A program made the position numbers and the translations under genes. From NCBI GenBank assembly GCA_024278755.1, contig JAJRSO010000075.1, positions 1 to 64,000 on the forward strand: a stretch of DNA of 64,000 nt. Direction: 5' to 3'. The notes under the pieces were generated by a model, which saw only the letters and a list, made by a program, of their open reading frames with translations, was not told the origin of the DNA and searched no databases. Below, in pieces: positions 15,887 through 23,824 of the stretch (the stretch's first letter is position 1; every line of letters starts with the position of its first letter). The stretch comes from Calditrichota bacterium (lineage in GTDB: Bacteria > Calditrichota > Calditrichia > Calditrichales > Calditrichaceae).

Positions 15887-16767
15887 TACTTACCGCCTTT
15901 TGGGGCTATATAATCCTTATCAAAGGCCGGGGTAAATCCATTTTGAAATTCCGCATCCCAGTTTTGTACCAGTTTTTTATACTGTTTCTGCCGGAGATTA
16001 ATTTTAAGAAGCGCGTTGATAATAGCCCGGGTAATTTCGGGCGGTGTGTTTTTATGCACAACGATAGGGGAGGCCGGAATGGGGGCTGATTGATAAACGA
16101 TGCGGATTCCGGCGCCGGAAAATTTTTCGGCTACGCGATCTTTAACAACGCCCGCGTCAAAGTCTCCTTTTAAAACGCGGTAAACTACGGTATTATGAAA
16201 ATCAAAATACCGGATACTGTCAAAATCGGAACGGTTTAAATTCGTCTCTTTGAAAAGCCAGTTTGCCGAATAAGAATAGGGTGATGGAAGAGCCAGGCGT
16301 TTTTCTTTTAAATCGGCTAAACCTCGAATCCGGCTGTTTGGGCCTGTGATAATAACAGAGTTAAAAAAAGGAAGCCCTTGTTTATTGAGCGGTTTTAAGA
16401 TGCAGCGCAGATTCTTCTCTTGGTGATTCTGAATATAAATATAGGTTCCCAAAAAGGCGGCGGCCACTTCTCCCCGGGTTAATTGCTCAATGGTTTCGCG
16501 GTAGGTGCGGCTCAGACGCAGCCTGAAACGGTAGGGCGTCTCGCCGCTTAAATAGTCCATTAATGGTTGGTAGCCTTCGTATAACAAATGCGGCGAATAG
16601 CGGGAGACCACACCAAAATACACGACAGGACGCTTATCCTGAATCTGTGTAACGGCGGTTTCGGCATTGCTAAAACTGATGTCCATAAAGCCGGAATATA
16701 GCAGGGACAGGCTAAGAATAAAAAAACCGGCTAATGAAAGTCCGAAAAAGATAAATGTTTTTCGCAT
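15886..16767 (-). CDS. PhnD-like phosphonate/phosphate-type binding protein (sensor component)
   Basis: About 293 residues with a single N-terminal hydrophobic segment (FIFFGLSLAGFFILSLSLLY) that may stay as an anchor. The body is of the PhnD/SsuA-like periplasmic binding family: YFGVVSRYSPHLLYEGYQPL (about 54-73), GEVAAAFLGTYIYI, LADLKEKRLALPSP and HNTVVYRVLKGDFDAGVVKD. No transporter permease or ATPase is encoded nearby; the next genes are a kinase and a sigma-54 activator, so it probably acts as a ligand sensor rather than an uptake protein. The ATG at 16767 is preferred to a TTG at 16800. The ligand could be a phosphonate, phosphite or another small anion. Confidence 0.82.
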   Translation of the reverse strand: MRKTFIFFGLSLAGFFILSLSLLYSGFMDISFSNAETAVTQIQDKRPVVYFGVVSRYSPHLLYEGYQPLMDYLSGETPYRFRLRLSRTYRETIEQLTRGEVAAAFLGTYIYIQNHQEKNLRCILKPLNKQGLPFFNSVIITGPNSRIRGLADLKEKRLALPSPYSYSANWLFKETNLNRSDFDSIRYFDFHNTVVYRVLKGDFDAGVVKDRVAEKFSGAGIRIVYQSAPIPASPIVVHKNTPPEITRAIINALLKINLRQKQYKKLVQNWDAEFQNGFTPAFDKDYIAPKGGK

Positions 16768-17064
16768 TTTTATATCGGTCTCATATCGTTTATTTTGCAA
16801 TGAGATGGCATTAGTGCACTATTAGAACCGTACGTCGGGCTCCTTTAAAAAGTGCAAAGTGGTAAAAACAGGTTTCAATTTTTATGCCTTCTCTTAAACA
16901 AGGTGTTTATTAATGCCAAAGTGTTTCTTCCGGCGAAAGCAATAACGATGATATCTCCCTTCCCTGAGCTTGCTGAAGAGAATAACAAAAGACGTTATAT
17001 TTTAAATTGTTTATTTGGATATAGGTCTAAAATACGATAAAATAAACAAAAATGGAAGACGTTG

Positions 17065-17118
17065 TGGCGAAATTCCGTGAGCGAGTTGGCGATATTCCGT
17101 TAATCGGCGAAAAACCGT
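17065..17118 (+). promoter_or_regulatory. Direct repeats upstream of the sigma-54 promoter, candidate enhancer
   Basis: TGGCGAAATTCCGT (17065-17078) and TGGCGATATTCCGT (17087-17100) are near-identical and start 22 bp apart, about two helical turns. A weaker third copy, CGGCGAAAAACCGT, begins at 17105. They lie about 60-100 bp upstream of the -24 element at 17162, a normal distance for binding of an NtrC-type activator. Binding by the regulator encoded at 13060-14436 is inferred. Confidence 0.55.
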
Positions 17119-17161
17119 CGGCATTCTCCGGGGTAATTACTGGTATTTATAAATTAAAGCA

Positions 17162-17177
17162 TGGCACAGGCTTTGCA
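17162..17177 (+). promoter_or_regulatory. Sigma-54 (-24/-12) promoter
   Basis: TGGCAC-AGGCT-TTGCA matches the sigma-54 consensus TGGCAC-N5-TTGCA at every fixed base, with exactly ten bases between the GG and GC pairs. It reads toward the gene at 17217, leaving an untranslated leader of about 28 bases with an AGAGGA ribosome site. It lies on the far side of the operon encoding a sigma-54 activator. Confidence 0.85.
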
Positions 17178-17216
17178 GAATGACAGACCTTTAACATAGT
17201 AGAAAGAGGAACCATA

Positions 17217-17867
17217 ATGGCAAAAGAGAAAATGAAAATAGGCGAGATTTCCAAACCACGTTTTGAATTCAGGACTTTTGGGCAAGATTTTGAAGAGGAA
17301 TTCTTTTTGATGTCCAGGCTCTCGATGCCCGTACCGGAAAAAGTTTGGGACCGAAGTTCGGAAGAAATCTATATCGTCTCCCGTACAAACGATGTGAATA
17401 ATACTAAAATTCGCGATGGTAAGATGGATATTAAAACCTTTGTGCAGGAAGTAGACGGGCTGGAACAGTGGAATCCCCTGATGAAAGCGGAATTTCCCAT
17501 TTCCGCGGATACCCTGACCAACGATGTTTTTCCGGCTTTCCAGGTAGAAATGCCGGCATTGAAAAAGGATCGTTATGAATTAAGCGAGTTCCTGCAGATG
17601 ATTGATGACCATAAAGATTTGCAGGCTGTGCGCGTCAAAAAACACCGCTTCGGGTATATGATTAACGACACGATTTGCGAAGTCGCCGATGTTCTGATTA
17701 ATGGGGCAAAGGTCACCACGCTTAATTCCGAATCCACCGAAATTGAAGACATTAAAAAAACAATGGCCGATGTGGGCATGAATAAATACGAAAATATCAA
17801 CTACTTGCAGGCCATCAAACGGGTCATCGGGATGATCGATAAACCGCTGGCGGACGAATCGCTGTAA
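17217..17867 (+). CDS. Diverged CYTH/triphosphate-tunnel-like protein
   Basis: 216 residues, no signal peptide. I do not recognise a named family, but the layout resembles triphosphate-tunnel (CYTH) proteins: an opening strand FEFRTFG, then EEIYIVSRTND, then NTKIRDGKMDIKTF where CYTH proteins have the R-x-R and L-x-x-K strands, followed in the second half by VRVKKHRFGYM, a CEVADVLI strand, ESTEIEDI (the E-x-E position) and a NINYLQAIKRVIGM helix like the one that closes CYTH domains. The usual ExExK at the N-terminus is not clear. The gene is preceded by a consensus sigma-54 promoter and followed by a canonical CYTH gene, which supports the fold guess by context. Substrate unknown. Confidence 0.6.
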   Translation: MAKEKMKIGEISKPRFEFRTFGQDFEEEFFLMSRLSMPVPEKVWDRSSEEIYIVSRTNDVNNTKIRDGKMDIKTFVQEVDGLEQWNPLMKAEFPISADTLTNDVFPAFQVEMPALKKDRYELSEFLQMIDDHKDLQAVRVKKHRFGYMINDTICEVADVLINGAKVTTLNSESTEIEDIKKTMADVGMNKYENINYLQAIKRVIGMIDKPLADESL

Positions 17868-17879
17868 TAAAACACGAAA

Positions 17880-17975
17880 ATTTTTTCTCCTTAGAAAAGG
17901 GGAATTAAAGGGGTTGTATAAATAGCAGCCAAGTAGAGGCGCAACCCACTAACTCCTTTTTTAAGGGGGAATATT
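17880..17975. repeat. Palindromic intergenic repeat (GGGGAATTAAAGGGGTTG type)
   Basis: AAAAGGGGAATTAAAGGGGT on the left and AACTCCTTTTTTAAGGGGGA on the right frame a spacer containing GCGCAACCCACTAACTCC. Parts of the two sides can pair. It resembles the long stem-loop repeats common between genes in this group. It separates the two triphosphate-tunnel genes. Confidence 0.5.
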
Positions 17976-17997
17976 CTGTTCAGGAAAGGAAAATGTT

Positions 17998-18465
17998 ATG
18001 GCGCAGGAAATCGAACGAAAATTTTTAGTTAAAGGTGATTTTAAACCATTCGTAAAAAAATCCACCCGCATTACCCAGGGCTATCTGTCATCGGTACCGG
18101 AACGTACGGTACGGGTACGCCTCAAAGGGGAAAAGGGTTTCCTTACTATTAAAGGCATCGGCAACGAAAGCGGCGCCAGCCGGTACGAATGGGAGCAGGA
18201 AATCGATCCGGCCGATGTGAAGAATCTGCTTAAGATTTGTGAGGCGGGCGTGATCGACAAGACCCGTCACCTGGTGGAAGCCGGAAAGCACATTTACGAA
18301 GTAGATGAGTTTTACGGAGAAAATCAAGGTTTAATTGTCGCCGAAGTGGAACTTGCTTCGGAAGATGAAGCCTTTGATAAACCGGACTGGCTGGGAGAGG
18401 AAGTGACCGGGGATGTGAAGTATTATAATTCGATGCTGATGAAAAACCCGTATACGAAGTGGTAA
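17998..18465 (+). CDS. CYTH domain protein (inorganic triphosphatase-like)
   Basis: 155 residues, the length of the compact single-domain CYTH proteins. It opens with the canonical EIERKFLV (ExExK, residues 4-11), then TQGYLS, RTVRVRLKGEKGFLTIKG (the paired R-x-R and T-x-K strands), RYEWEQEI, a KTRH turn, YEVDEFYGENQGLIVAEVEL (with E-x-E) and the closing YYNSMLMKNP helix. Known members hydrolyse tripolyphosphate or related triphosphates in the cytosol with metal ions. All charged tunnel residues appear present. AGGAAAATGTT lies before the ATG. It follows the diverged relative at 17217 and may share its promoter if the intervening repeat is read through. Confidence 0.9.
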   Translation: MAQEIERKFLVKGDFKPFVKKSTRITQGYLSSVPERTVRVRLKGEKGFLTIKGIGNESGASRYEWEQEIDPADVKNLLKICEAGVIDKTRHLVEAGKHIYEVDEFYGENQGLIVAEVELASEDEAFDKPDWLGEEVTGDVKYYNSMLMKNPYTKW

Positions 18466-18555
18466 CGGAAATTTTAGATTTGAGTTTTAAATGACGAATG
18501 AACAATCAGTTTAAGAAAAAAACTAATCACTCAATAACTTAGCAATTGAATCACA

Positions 18556-20040
18556 ATGCCTAAAATTGTAAAACAAATTATTCTTCTTTTAATCCTGACG
18601 AATGTTCTGTCGGCAAATTATCCCGAAAAGCCGATTACCTTTATCGTGCACAGCAAACCGGGCAGCGCCATCGATATTACGACTCGCCAGCTGATAAAGA
18701 TTGCGGCGAAGTACACGGACGCCACTTTTTTAGTGGAAAACAAAACCGGCGGCTCCGGCATCATCGCCATGCGTGATGTGCTTTCAAAAAAAGCGGACGG
18801 CTATACCATTCTCGCGGTAACCAAATCATTTATTTCCACGGTATTGCTGACCGGCGGCAGCGTGCAGATGTCCGATTTTCACTTTTTAGCCTGTCTCGTC
18901 ATTGATCCGGAAGTGTTAATTACTAACCGCAACGCCAAAGTAAAAACACTGGATCAAATTATTGCGGACGCCTTGGAAAAAGAGGGGCATCAAAAATGGC
19001 TTGGCCCTCTCGTTGGCGGAGTGGACCATTTAATGGCCGTAAAAACCTGGCATCTGCTGGGCATTAAAGGCGAATGGATCCCGTTTGAAGGCGGTTCGGA
19101 CGCCCTGGCCAGTTTAATGGGACAGCACGGAACCGTGTATGTGGGCAATCCGGTGGATGTAAAAGGCCGCCCCAATCTGATGATTGCCGCGGTTGCTTCG
19201 GAAAAACGTTTAAAGCGTTTCCCGAACTCGCCCACATTTATAGAAAAAGGATTTGATCTTCAGAAGGATGTTTTGTGGCGAGGGTATGCTCTGAAAAAGG
19301 GAACCAATCCTACGGTCACGATTTTTTTAGATTCCTTGTTCCAAAAAATTAGCCGGGATGCGGACTGGCTGGCCTATGTCAACAATACCTCTGCTAATCC
19401 CGTGTATTTAGGGCATAAAGCCTTTACCGATATGGTGAACGGAGACCAGGCGGAAGCTATCAAATATCTGAATCTGGCCGGTATCCTGAAAAATGTAAAG
19501 CAGACAAACAACACTTCAAAAACGGGTGTTTCGGCAGGAATGGCCATTGGGTTTGTATTCATTCTGCTACTCCTTTATTTTTTTAAACGCGAATGGTTTA
19601 AAGCGGAAGTGGTCATCGGCTTACTGCTCATTTCCCTTTCGACCTACCTCTATTGGTTAACGCTGGATTTCCCGCAGGGGGAATTATCAAAAACAGCGGG
19701 TCCGGCGGCCATGCCGCGCCTGTGGATTTACGGATTGATTTTATTCAGCGTGATATTAATTGTAAATACGATTCGCGAAAAAGTTGTTTCCAATTTAGAT
19801 AACGGCAGGAACCTTTTCCAAAGTGTCAGTTTAATCGGCCTGATGATCGCCTATTTACTGATCGTTGGATTTATTGGCTATTACATAAGCACTACTATTT
19901 TTTTAATAAGCGGCGCCTATTTACTGGGCTACCGCAAACACTGGATTGTTTTCGGCAGCGGTCTGGGTTTTACCCTGCTTTCTTACCTGGTTTTTTACAA
20001 ATTGTTACAAGTGCCGTTGCCGTTGGGGATATTTGAATAG
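18556..20040 (+). CDS. Fused TctC-TctB protein of a tripartite tricarboxylate transporter
   Basis: 494 residues combining two subunits that are usually separate. A signal peptide or anchor (about 1-19) is followed by a TctC-type binding domain: YPEKPITFIVHSKPGSAIDITTR (about 21-43), VENKTGGSGIIAMRDV, the GGSDALASLMG segment and the GYALKKGTNP turn. From about residue 325 the chain becomes membrane-embedded with roughly four helices (AIGFVFILLLLYFF, EVVIGLLLISLSTYLYW, LWIYGLILFSVILIV, and a C-terminal pair), matching TctB, including the SxTAGPAAMPRLW loop. The next gene begins immediately after the stop and is TctA, completing the transporter. A citrate-type substrate is suggested by the citrate genes in the window. 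Confidence 0.85.
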   Translation: MPKIVKQIILLLILTNVLSANYPEKPITFIVHSKPGSAIDITTRQLIKIAAKYTDATFLVENKTGGSGIIAMRDVLSKKADGYTILAVTKSFISTVLLTGGSVQMSDFHFLACLVIDPEVLITNRNAKVKTLDQIIADALEKEGHQKWLGPLVGGVDHLMAVKTWHLLGIKGEWIPFEGGSDALASLMGQHGTVYVGNPVDVKGRPNLMIAAVASEKRLKRFPNSPTFIEKGFDLQKDVLWRGYALKKGTNPTVTIFLDSLFQKISRDADWLAYVNNTSANPVYLGHKAFTDMVNGDQAEAIKYLNLAGILKNVKQTNNTSKTGVSAGMAIGFVFILLLLYFFKREWFKAEVVIGLLLISLSTYLYWLTLDFPQGELSKTAGPAAMPRLWIYGLILFSVILIVNTIREKVVSNLDNGRNLFQSVSLIGLMIAYLLIVGFIGYYISTTIFLISGAYLLGYRKHWIVFGSGLGFTLLSYLVFYKLLQVPLPLGIFE

Positions 20041-21537
20041 ATGGAAATTTTTTCTGAATTATTAAATGGTTTTTCGGTAATTGCCGGCTTCGGCCCGTTA
20101 CTGATTATTCTGGCCGGCGTGATGATGGGTATTCTCGTGGGCGTTTTACCGGGGCTTTCCCCGGCCATGGGTGTCGCTTTGCTGGTACCCTTCAGTTATG
20201 GCATGTCGCCTTTAAATGCGATGATTCTTTTGGTGGCCGTCTATTCGGCAGCCAATTACGGGGGGACAATTACGGCCATTGCCATCAATACGCCGGGAAC
20301 GCCTTCGGCCATCGTTTCCACGTTTGACGGCTACCCGCTAACCAAACAGGGCAAGCCGGGCCGCGCCCTGGGCGCTTCGGTAATGGCGTCGGTGGTGGGC
20401 GGTTTTATGGGAACCATTATTCTGGTTTTCTTTTCCGTACCACTGGCCAAGGCGGCTTTAACCTTTGGTCCGCCAGAATATTTTGCCCTCGCTATTTTTG
20501 GCCTGACGATTATTTCGTCCCTATCTACCGGAAATTATATTAAGGCTTTTATTGCCACGTTAATTGGCCTGTTACTCAATACCATTGGGATGGATCCCTT
20601 TACCGGATATTTACGTTTTACCTTCGGTTTTGCGGAACTGGCGGACGGCTTCAGTTTTATTCCGGCCTTAATCGGCCTGTTTGCTTTAAGTGAAATCTTT
20701 TTAAGCATCGAGCGTTCGGTAACGACCAAGGAAGTTTTAAAGAAAGTTTCCGGGAGAATGCCCCGTTTAAAAGAGATGTGGCGGATCAAACGCATTGTGC
20801 TGCAATCCTCTTTTATCGGAACGGTAATCGGCGTGGTTCCCGGCGCGGGAGCGACCATTGCCGCCTTTATTGCTTACAACGAAGCCAAACGTTCCAGTAA
20901 AAATAAAGAAGAATTTGGAAAAGGAGCGCTGGAAGGCGTTGCCGCTTCCGGGGCGGCAACCAGCGGTTCGGTGGGCGGCGCTTTAGTGCCGCTGCTGACT
21001 CTCGGTATTCCTGGGAGCGCGGCAACGGCGGTGTTAATCGGCGCGTTGATGCTGCACGGTTTAACCCCGGGGCCGGAACTGTTTAAGGATAAATCCACCA
21101 TTGTGTTCGGCATCTTTGCCAGTCTGTTTGTGGCTTACTTTTTTATGCTGTTTCTCGGAATCATCGGCAACCAGTTGTGGATAAAAATCATCTCCGCACC
21201 CAAAGCGCTGCTTAATCCGGCCATTCTGGCCATCGCTTTTATCGGCAGTTACGCCGTGGGCAACTCCATGTTTGACGTGTGGGCCTGCCTGGGCTTTGGC
21301 GTGCTGGGCTGGCTTTTACGGCGCTACGATTTTCCAACGGCGCCGGTTATTCTCGGACTAATTTTAGGGTTTCTGGCAGAAACCAATTTCCGCAGAGCGC
21401 TGCTGATGGGCGACGGGAAAATCTTTTTTGAACGTCCGATCAGTTTAATTATGTTAATCCTGGCCGCTTTGTCTTTATTTTGGCCCATTATAAGTGCGGC
21501 GTTTAAAAAGAGAAAAGAATTGGGAAAAACTAAATAA
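20041..21537 (+). CDS. tctA: Tripartite tricarboxylate transporter large permease TctA
   Basis: 498 residues with about 11-12 transmembrane helices, the usual TctA size. Signature stretches include GILVGVLPGLSPAMGVALLVPF (about 35-56), NYGGTITAIAINTPGTPSAI (about 75-94) with the GTPSA loop, the FGPPEYFALA segment, and the second half VVPGAGATIAAFIAYNEAKR and PLLTLGIPGSAATAVLIGALM, showing the pseudo-twofold repeat of the family. It starts at the base after the TctCB stop codon, so the two are surely co-translated. It should carry a di- or tricarboxylate with the help of the fused binding protein. No lesions. Confidence 0.95.
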   Translation: MEIFSELLNGFSVIAGFGPLLIILAGVMMGILVGVLPGLSPAMGVALLVPFSYGMSPLNAMILLVAVYSAANYGGTITAIAINTPGTPSAIVSTFDGYPLTKQGKPGRALGASVMASVVGGFMGTIILVFFSVPLAKAALTFGPPEYFALAIFGLTIISSLSTGNYIKAFIATLIGLLLNTIGMDPFTGYLRFTFGFAELADGFSFIPALIGLFALSEIFLSIERSVTTKEVLKKVSGRMPRLKEMWRIKRIVLQSSFIGTVIGVVPGAGATIAAFIAYNEAKRSSKNKEEFGKGALEGVAASGAATSGSVGGALVPLLTLGIPGSAATAVLIGALMLHGLTPGPELFKDKSTIVFGIFASLFVAYFFMLFLGIIGNQLWIKIISAPKALLNPAILAIAFIGSYAVGNSMFDVWACLGFGVLGWLLRRYDFPTAPVILGLILGFLAETNFRRALLMGDGKIFFERPISLIMLILAALSLFWPIISAAFKKRKELGKTK

Positions 21538-21553
21538 TTATTGATGAAATTAA

Positions 21554-21606
21554 CTCTTCCCGCCTTCGGCACTCCTCCCTTATACATAAGGGAGGGGATG
21601 GGTTAG
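21554..21606. repeat. Palindromic intergenic repeat, copy 2
   Basis: Same core hairpin CCTCCCTTAT-AC-ATAAGGGAGG and the same flanks (CTTCCCGCCTTCGGCA left, GGGGATGGG right) as 2265-2333. It lies just after tctA and may mark the end of that transcript. Confidence 0.7.
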
Positions 21607-21660
21607 AATAAAATTTCTTTTTTATATCAAACAAGTGTACTAATAAAGAAGGCAAAAATT

Positions 21661-22308
21661 ATGGCAATCATGTTTCGAACCACCAAAGCGCTGGAAAGCG
21701 AAATCGATGAATATCTTGATGATGTGAGTCAGGGTGCGCTGGTATTTGTGCAGGGTGTAAAAAACTATATGAATGAAAATAAATCCAGTTTTGAAACGCA
21801 CCTGAAAACCATCGATAAGCTGGAAGGAAAGGCCGACGCGTTGCGTCGTAAAATCGAAAACGATTTATATCTGCATTCGCTGATTCCGGAACACCGCGGG
21901 GATGTGCTCGGTTTGCTGGAATCCATGGACGATGTGATTGATACCGCCAAAGTCACCTTAAACCAGTTTGACGTGGAGCATCCTTATATTCCAGAACAGT
22001 TTAAACCGCGCTATATCGAACTGGCCGAAACCACCAGCAAGGCGGCGGAAGCGGTGGTGCTGGCCACTCGCGCGTTCTTTAAGGAAGTTAAACTGGTAAA
22101 GGATCATTTGCATAAAGTCTATTTTTATGAACAGGAAGCGGACAAACAGAGCGACCAGATCAAGCGGGACGCTTTTGCTCTGGACGATTTGGAATTATGC
22201 TAGAAATTTCATCTGCGCTATTTTGCGTTACACATCGACACTCTGGCCGATATGGCCGAGAGTGTGGCCGATCGCCTTTCCATTTATACCATTAAAAGAA
22301 CCATTTAA
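21661..22308 (+). pseudogene. DUF47 (PhoU-like) phosphate transport accessory gene with in-frame TAG
   Basis: From ATG 21661, 180 codons encode a PhoU-like helical bundle typical of DUF47 proteins paired with Pit permeases: EDVSQGALVFVQG-like opening, LEGKADALRRKIENDLY, and SMDDVIDTAKVTL. A TAG at 22201-22203 (codon 181) follows LDDLELC, and the same frame continues KFHLRYFALHIDTLADMAES to TAA at 22308, which is the conserved C-terminal helix of the family. Bridged length is 215 residues, as expected. Without the last helix the bundle would be incomplete. The gene ends 12 bp before the Pit gene, itself frameshifted, so both parts of this phosphate system carry lesions. Confidence 0.88.
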
Positions 22309-22320
22309 GCCAGGTTTATT

Positions 22321-23810
22321 ATGATATTTATTTTTTTAACAAGCGGATTGTTTTTAGGCTGGTCGCTCGGCGCCAATGATGCGGCAAATGTATTCGGCAC
22401 GGCGGTGGGTACACGGATGATCCGTTTTAAAACAGCCGCCATTATCGCCAGTATTTTTGTTGTTATCGGTGCGGTAATCGGTGGAGCCGGGGCAACCCAC
22501 ACATTGGGCAACTGGGTGCGGTAAATGCTCTTGCCGGATCGTTTATTGTGGCGTTTGGGGCGGCTTTTACCGTAGCCTGGATGACCAAACTACGTTTGCC
22601 GGTTTCCACCTCTCAGGCCATCGTGGGCGCTATTATCGGCTGGAATATGTTTTCAGGTTCTATCACGGATACGAATTCTTTAACAAAAATTATTTCCACC
22701 TGGGTGCTTTGTCCGGTTCTGGCGGCCGCTTTTGCCATGTTGCTTTTTTATGCCTTCCGGGGTGTGCTGGATAAAATGAATGTGCATTTATTGAAAATGG
22801 ATTTTTATACCCGCATCGGCCTGGTTTTGGTTGGCGCGTTTGGCGCTTACAGTCTGGGAGCCAATAATATTGCCAATGTGATGGGCGTTTTTGTACCGGT
22901 GGTTCCGTTCGAGCCCATAAATGTGTACGGATTTTTTACGCTTAATTCCGCACAGATTTTATTTTTTATCGGTAGTCTTGCCATTGGTTTGGGAATTTTT
23001 ACCTACTCCTATAAAGTAATGGATACGGTTGGCGGCGGTTTATTAAAGCTTTCGCCGGTGGCGGCGCTTATTGTTGTTTTATCGGAATCCCTGGTTCTGT
23101 TTTTATTCTCATCCGAAGGGCTGGAAGCCTGGCTCATCAGCCACGGTTTGCCCAGTATTCCCCTGGTTCCCGTTTCCAGTTCGCAGGCGGTGGTTGGCGC
23201 TATCATCGGAATTGGTCTGGCTAAAGGCGGGCGGGGGATTCGCTTTGGCGTTTTGGGAGAAATTGCGGCCGGATGGGTTTCTACCCCGATTGCTGCTGGA
23301 ATACTGACCTTTGTTTCGTTGTTTATCTTTCAAAATGTATTTAATCAGCAGGTGAGTAAAAAAGTAGAATACTGTATTTCCGAACCGGTTATTGAGTATT
23401 TACAGGAAGAACAGCTCCCGGTCGAAAATCTGAAACAATTTAAGGACGTCGTCTTTACCAATTCCATTCATTTTAGTTCCCTAATTGAAAAAGATGCCCA
23501 ACTGAACGCCAGCCAGACATTCAAAGTTATTGAAGCTTCCAGGGTAAAGCCGCTCATTATTGATGCGGGACTTATCTCTTCCGAAGTGGATACGCACTGG
23601 TTTGCCCCGGGTCAGGTTGAAGCATTGAGGAAACTAACCGGTAAAGAGTATAAATACAACTGGCAACTGAAACAGGCGCTTCAGAAACTAAGCAGCGACT
23701 GGAAGCCGAAACCAAAAACAAAAAAGAATAAACTGTACAATAAAGATCTCAAGAAAAAATTAAATCAGCTTTACCGAATTTTTGCGATCCAAACTCAAAT
23801 AGAACCTTAA
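22321..23810 (+). pseudogene. pit: PiT-family phosphate permease with one-base frameshift
   Basis: The N-terminal signature GANDAANVFGTAVGT (about residues 18-32) and the second-half copy GANNIANVMGVF identify an inorganic phosphate transporter. The first frame ends at TAA 22522-22524 after LGNW, but from 22515 the +1-shifted frame continues GAVNALAGSFIVAFGAAFTV, exactly the expected family sequence. One base is missing near 22513, where AAC-TG-GGT should read AAC-NTG-GGT. Downstream everything is open to 23810. After the last helix there is a charged cytosolic tail of about 150 residues (from FNQQVSKKVEY) not usual in short Pit proteins. It is followed 14 bp later by an OprP-type porin gene. 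Confidence 0.88.
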
Positions 23811-23824
23811 ACAAAGGAGGCGGT

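Noticed and set aside
22201-22203. Pyrrolysine or selenocysteine insertion at the in-frame stop of DUF47.
   Set aside because: Selenocysteine uses TGA; the TAG site is not a known pyrrolysine protein, and no pyl genes or insertion structure are visible.
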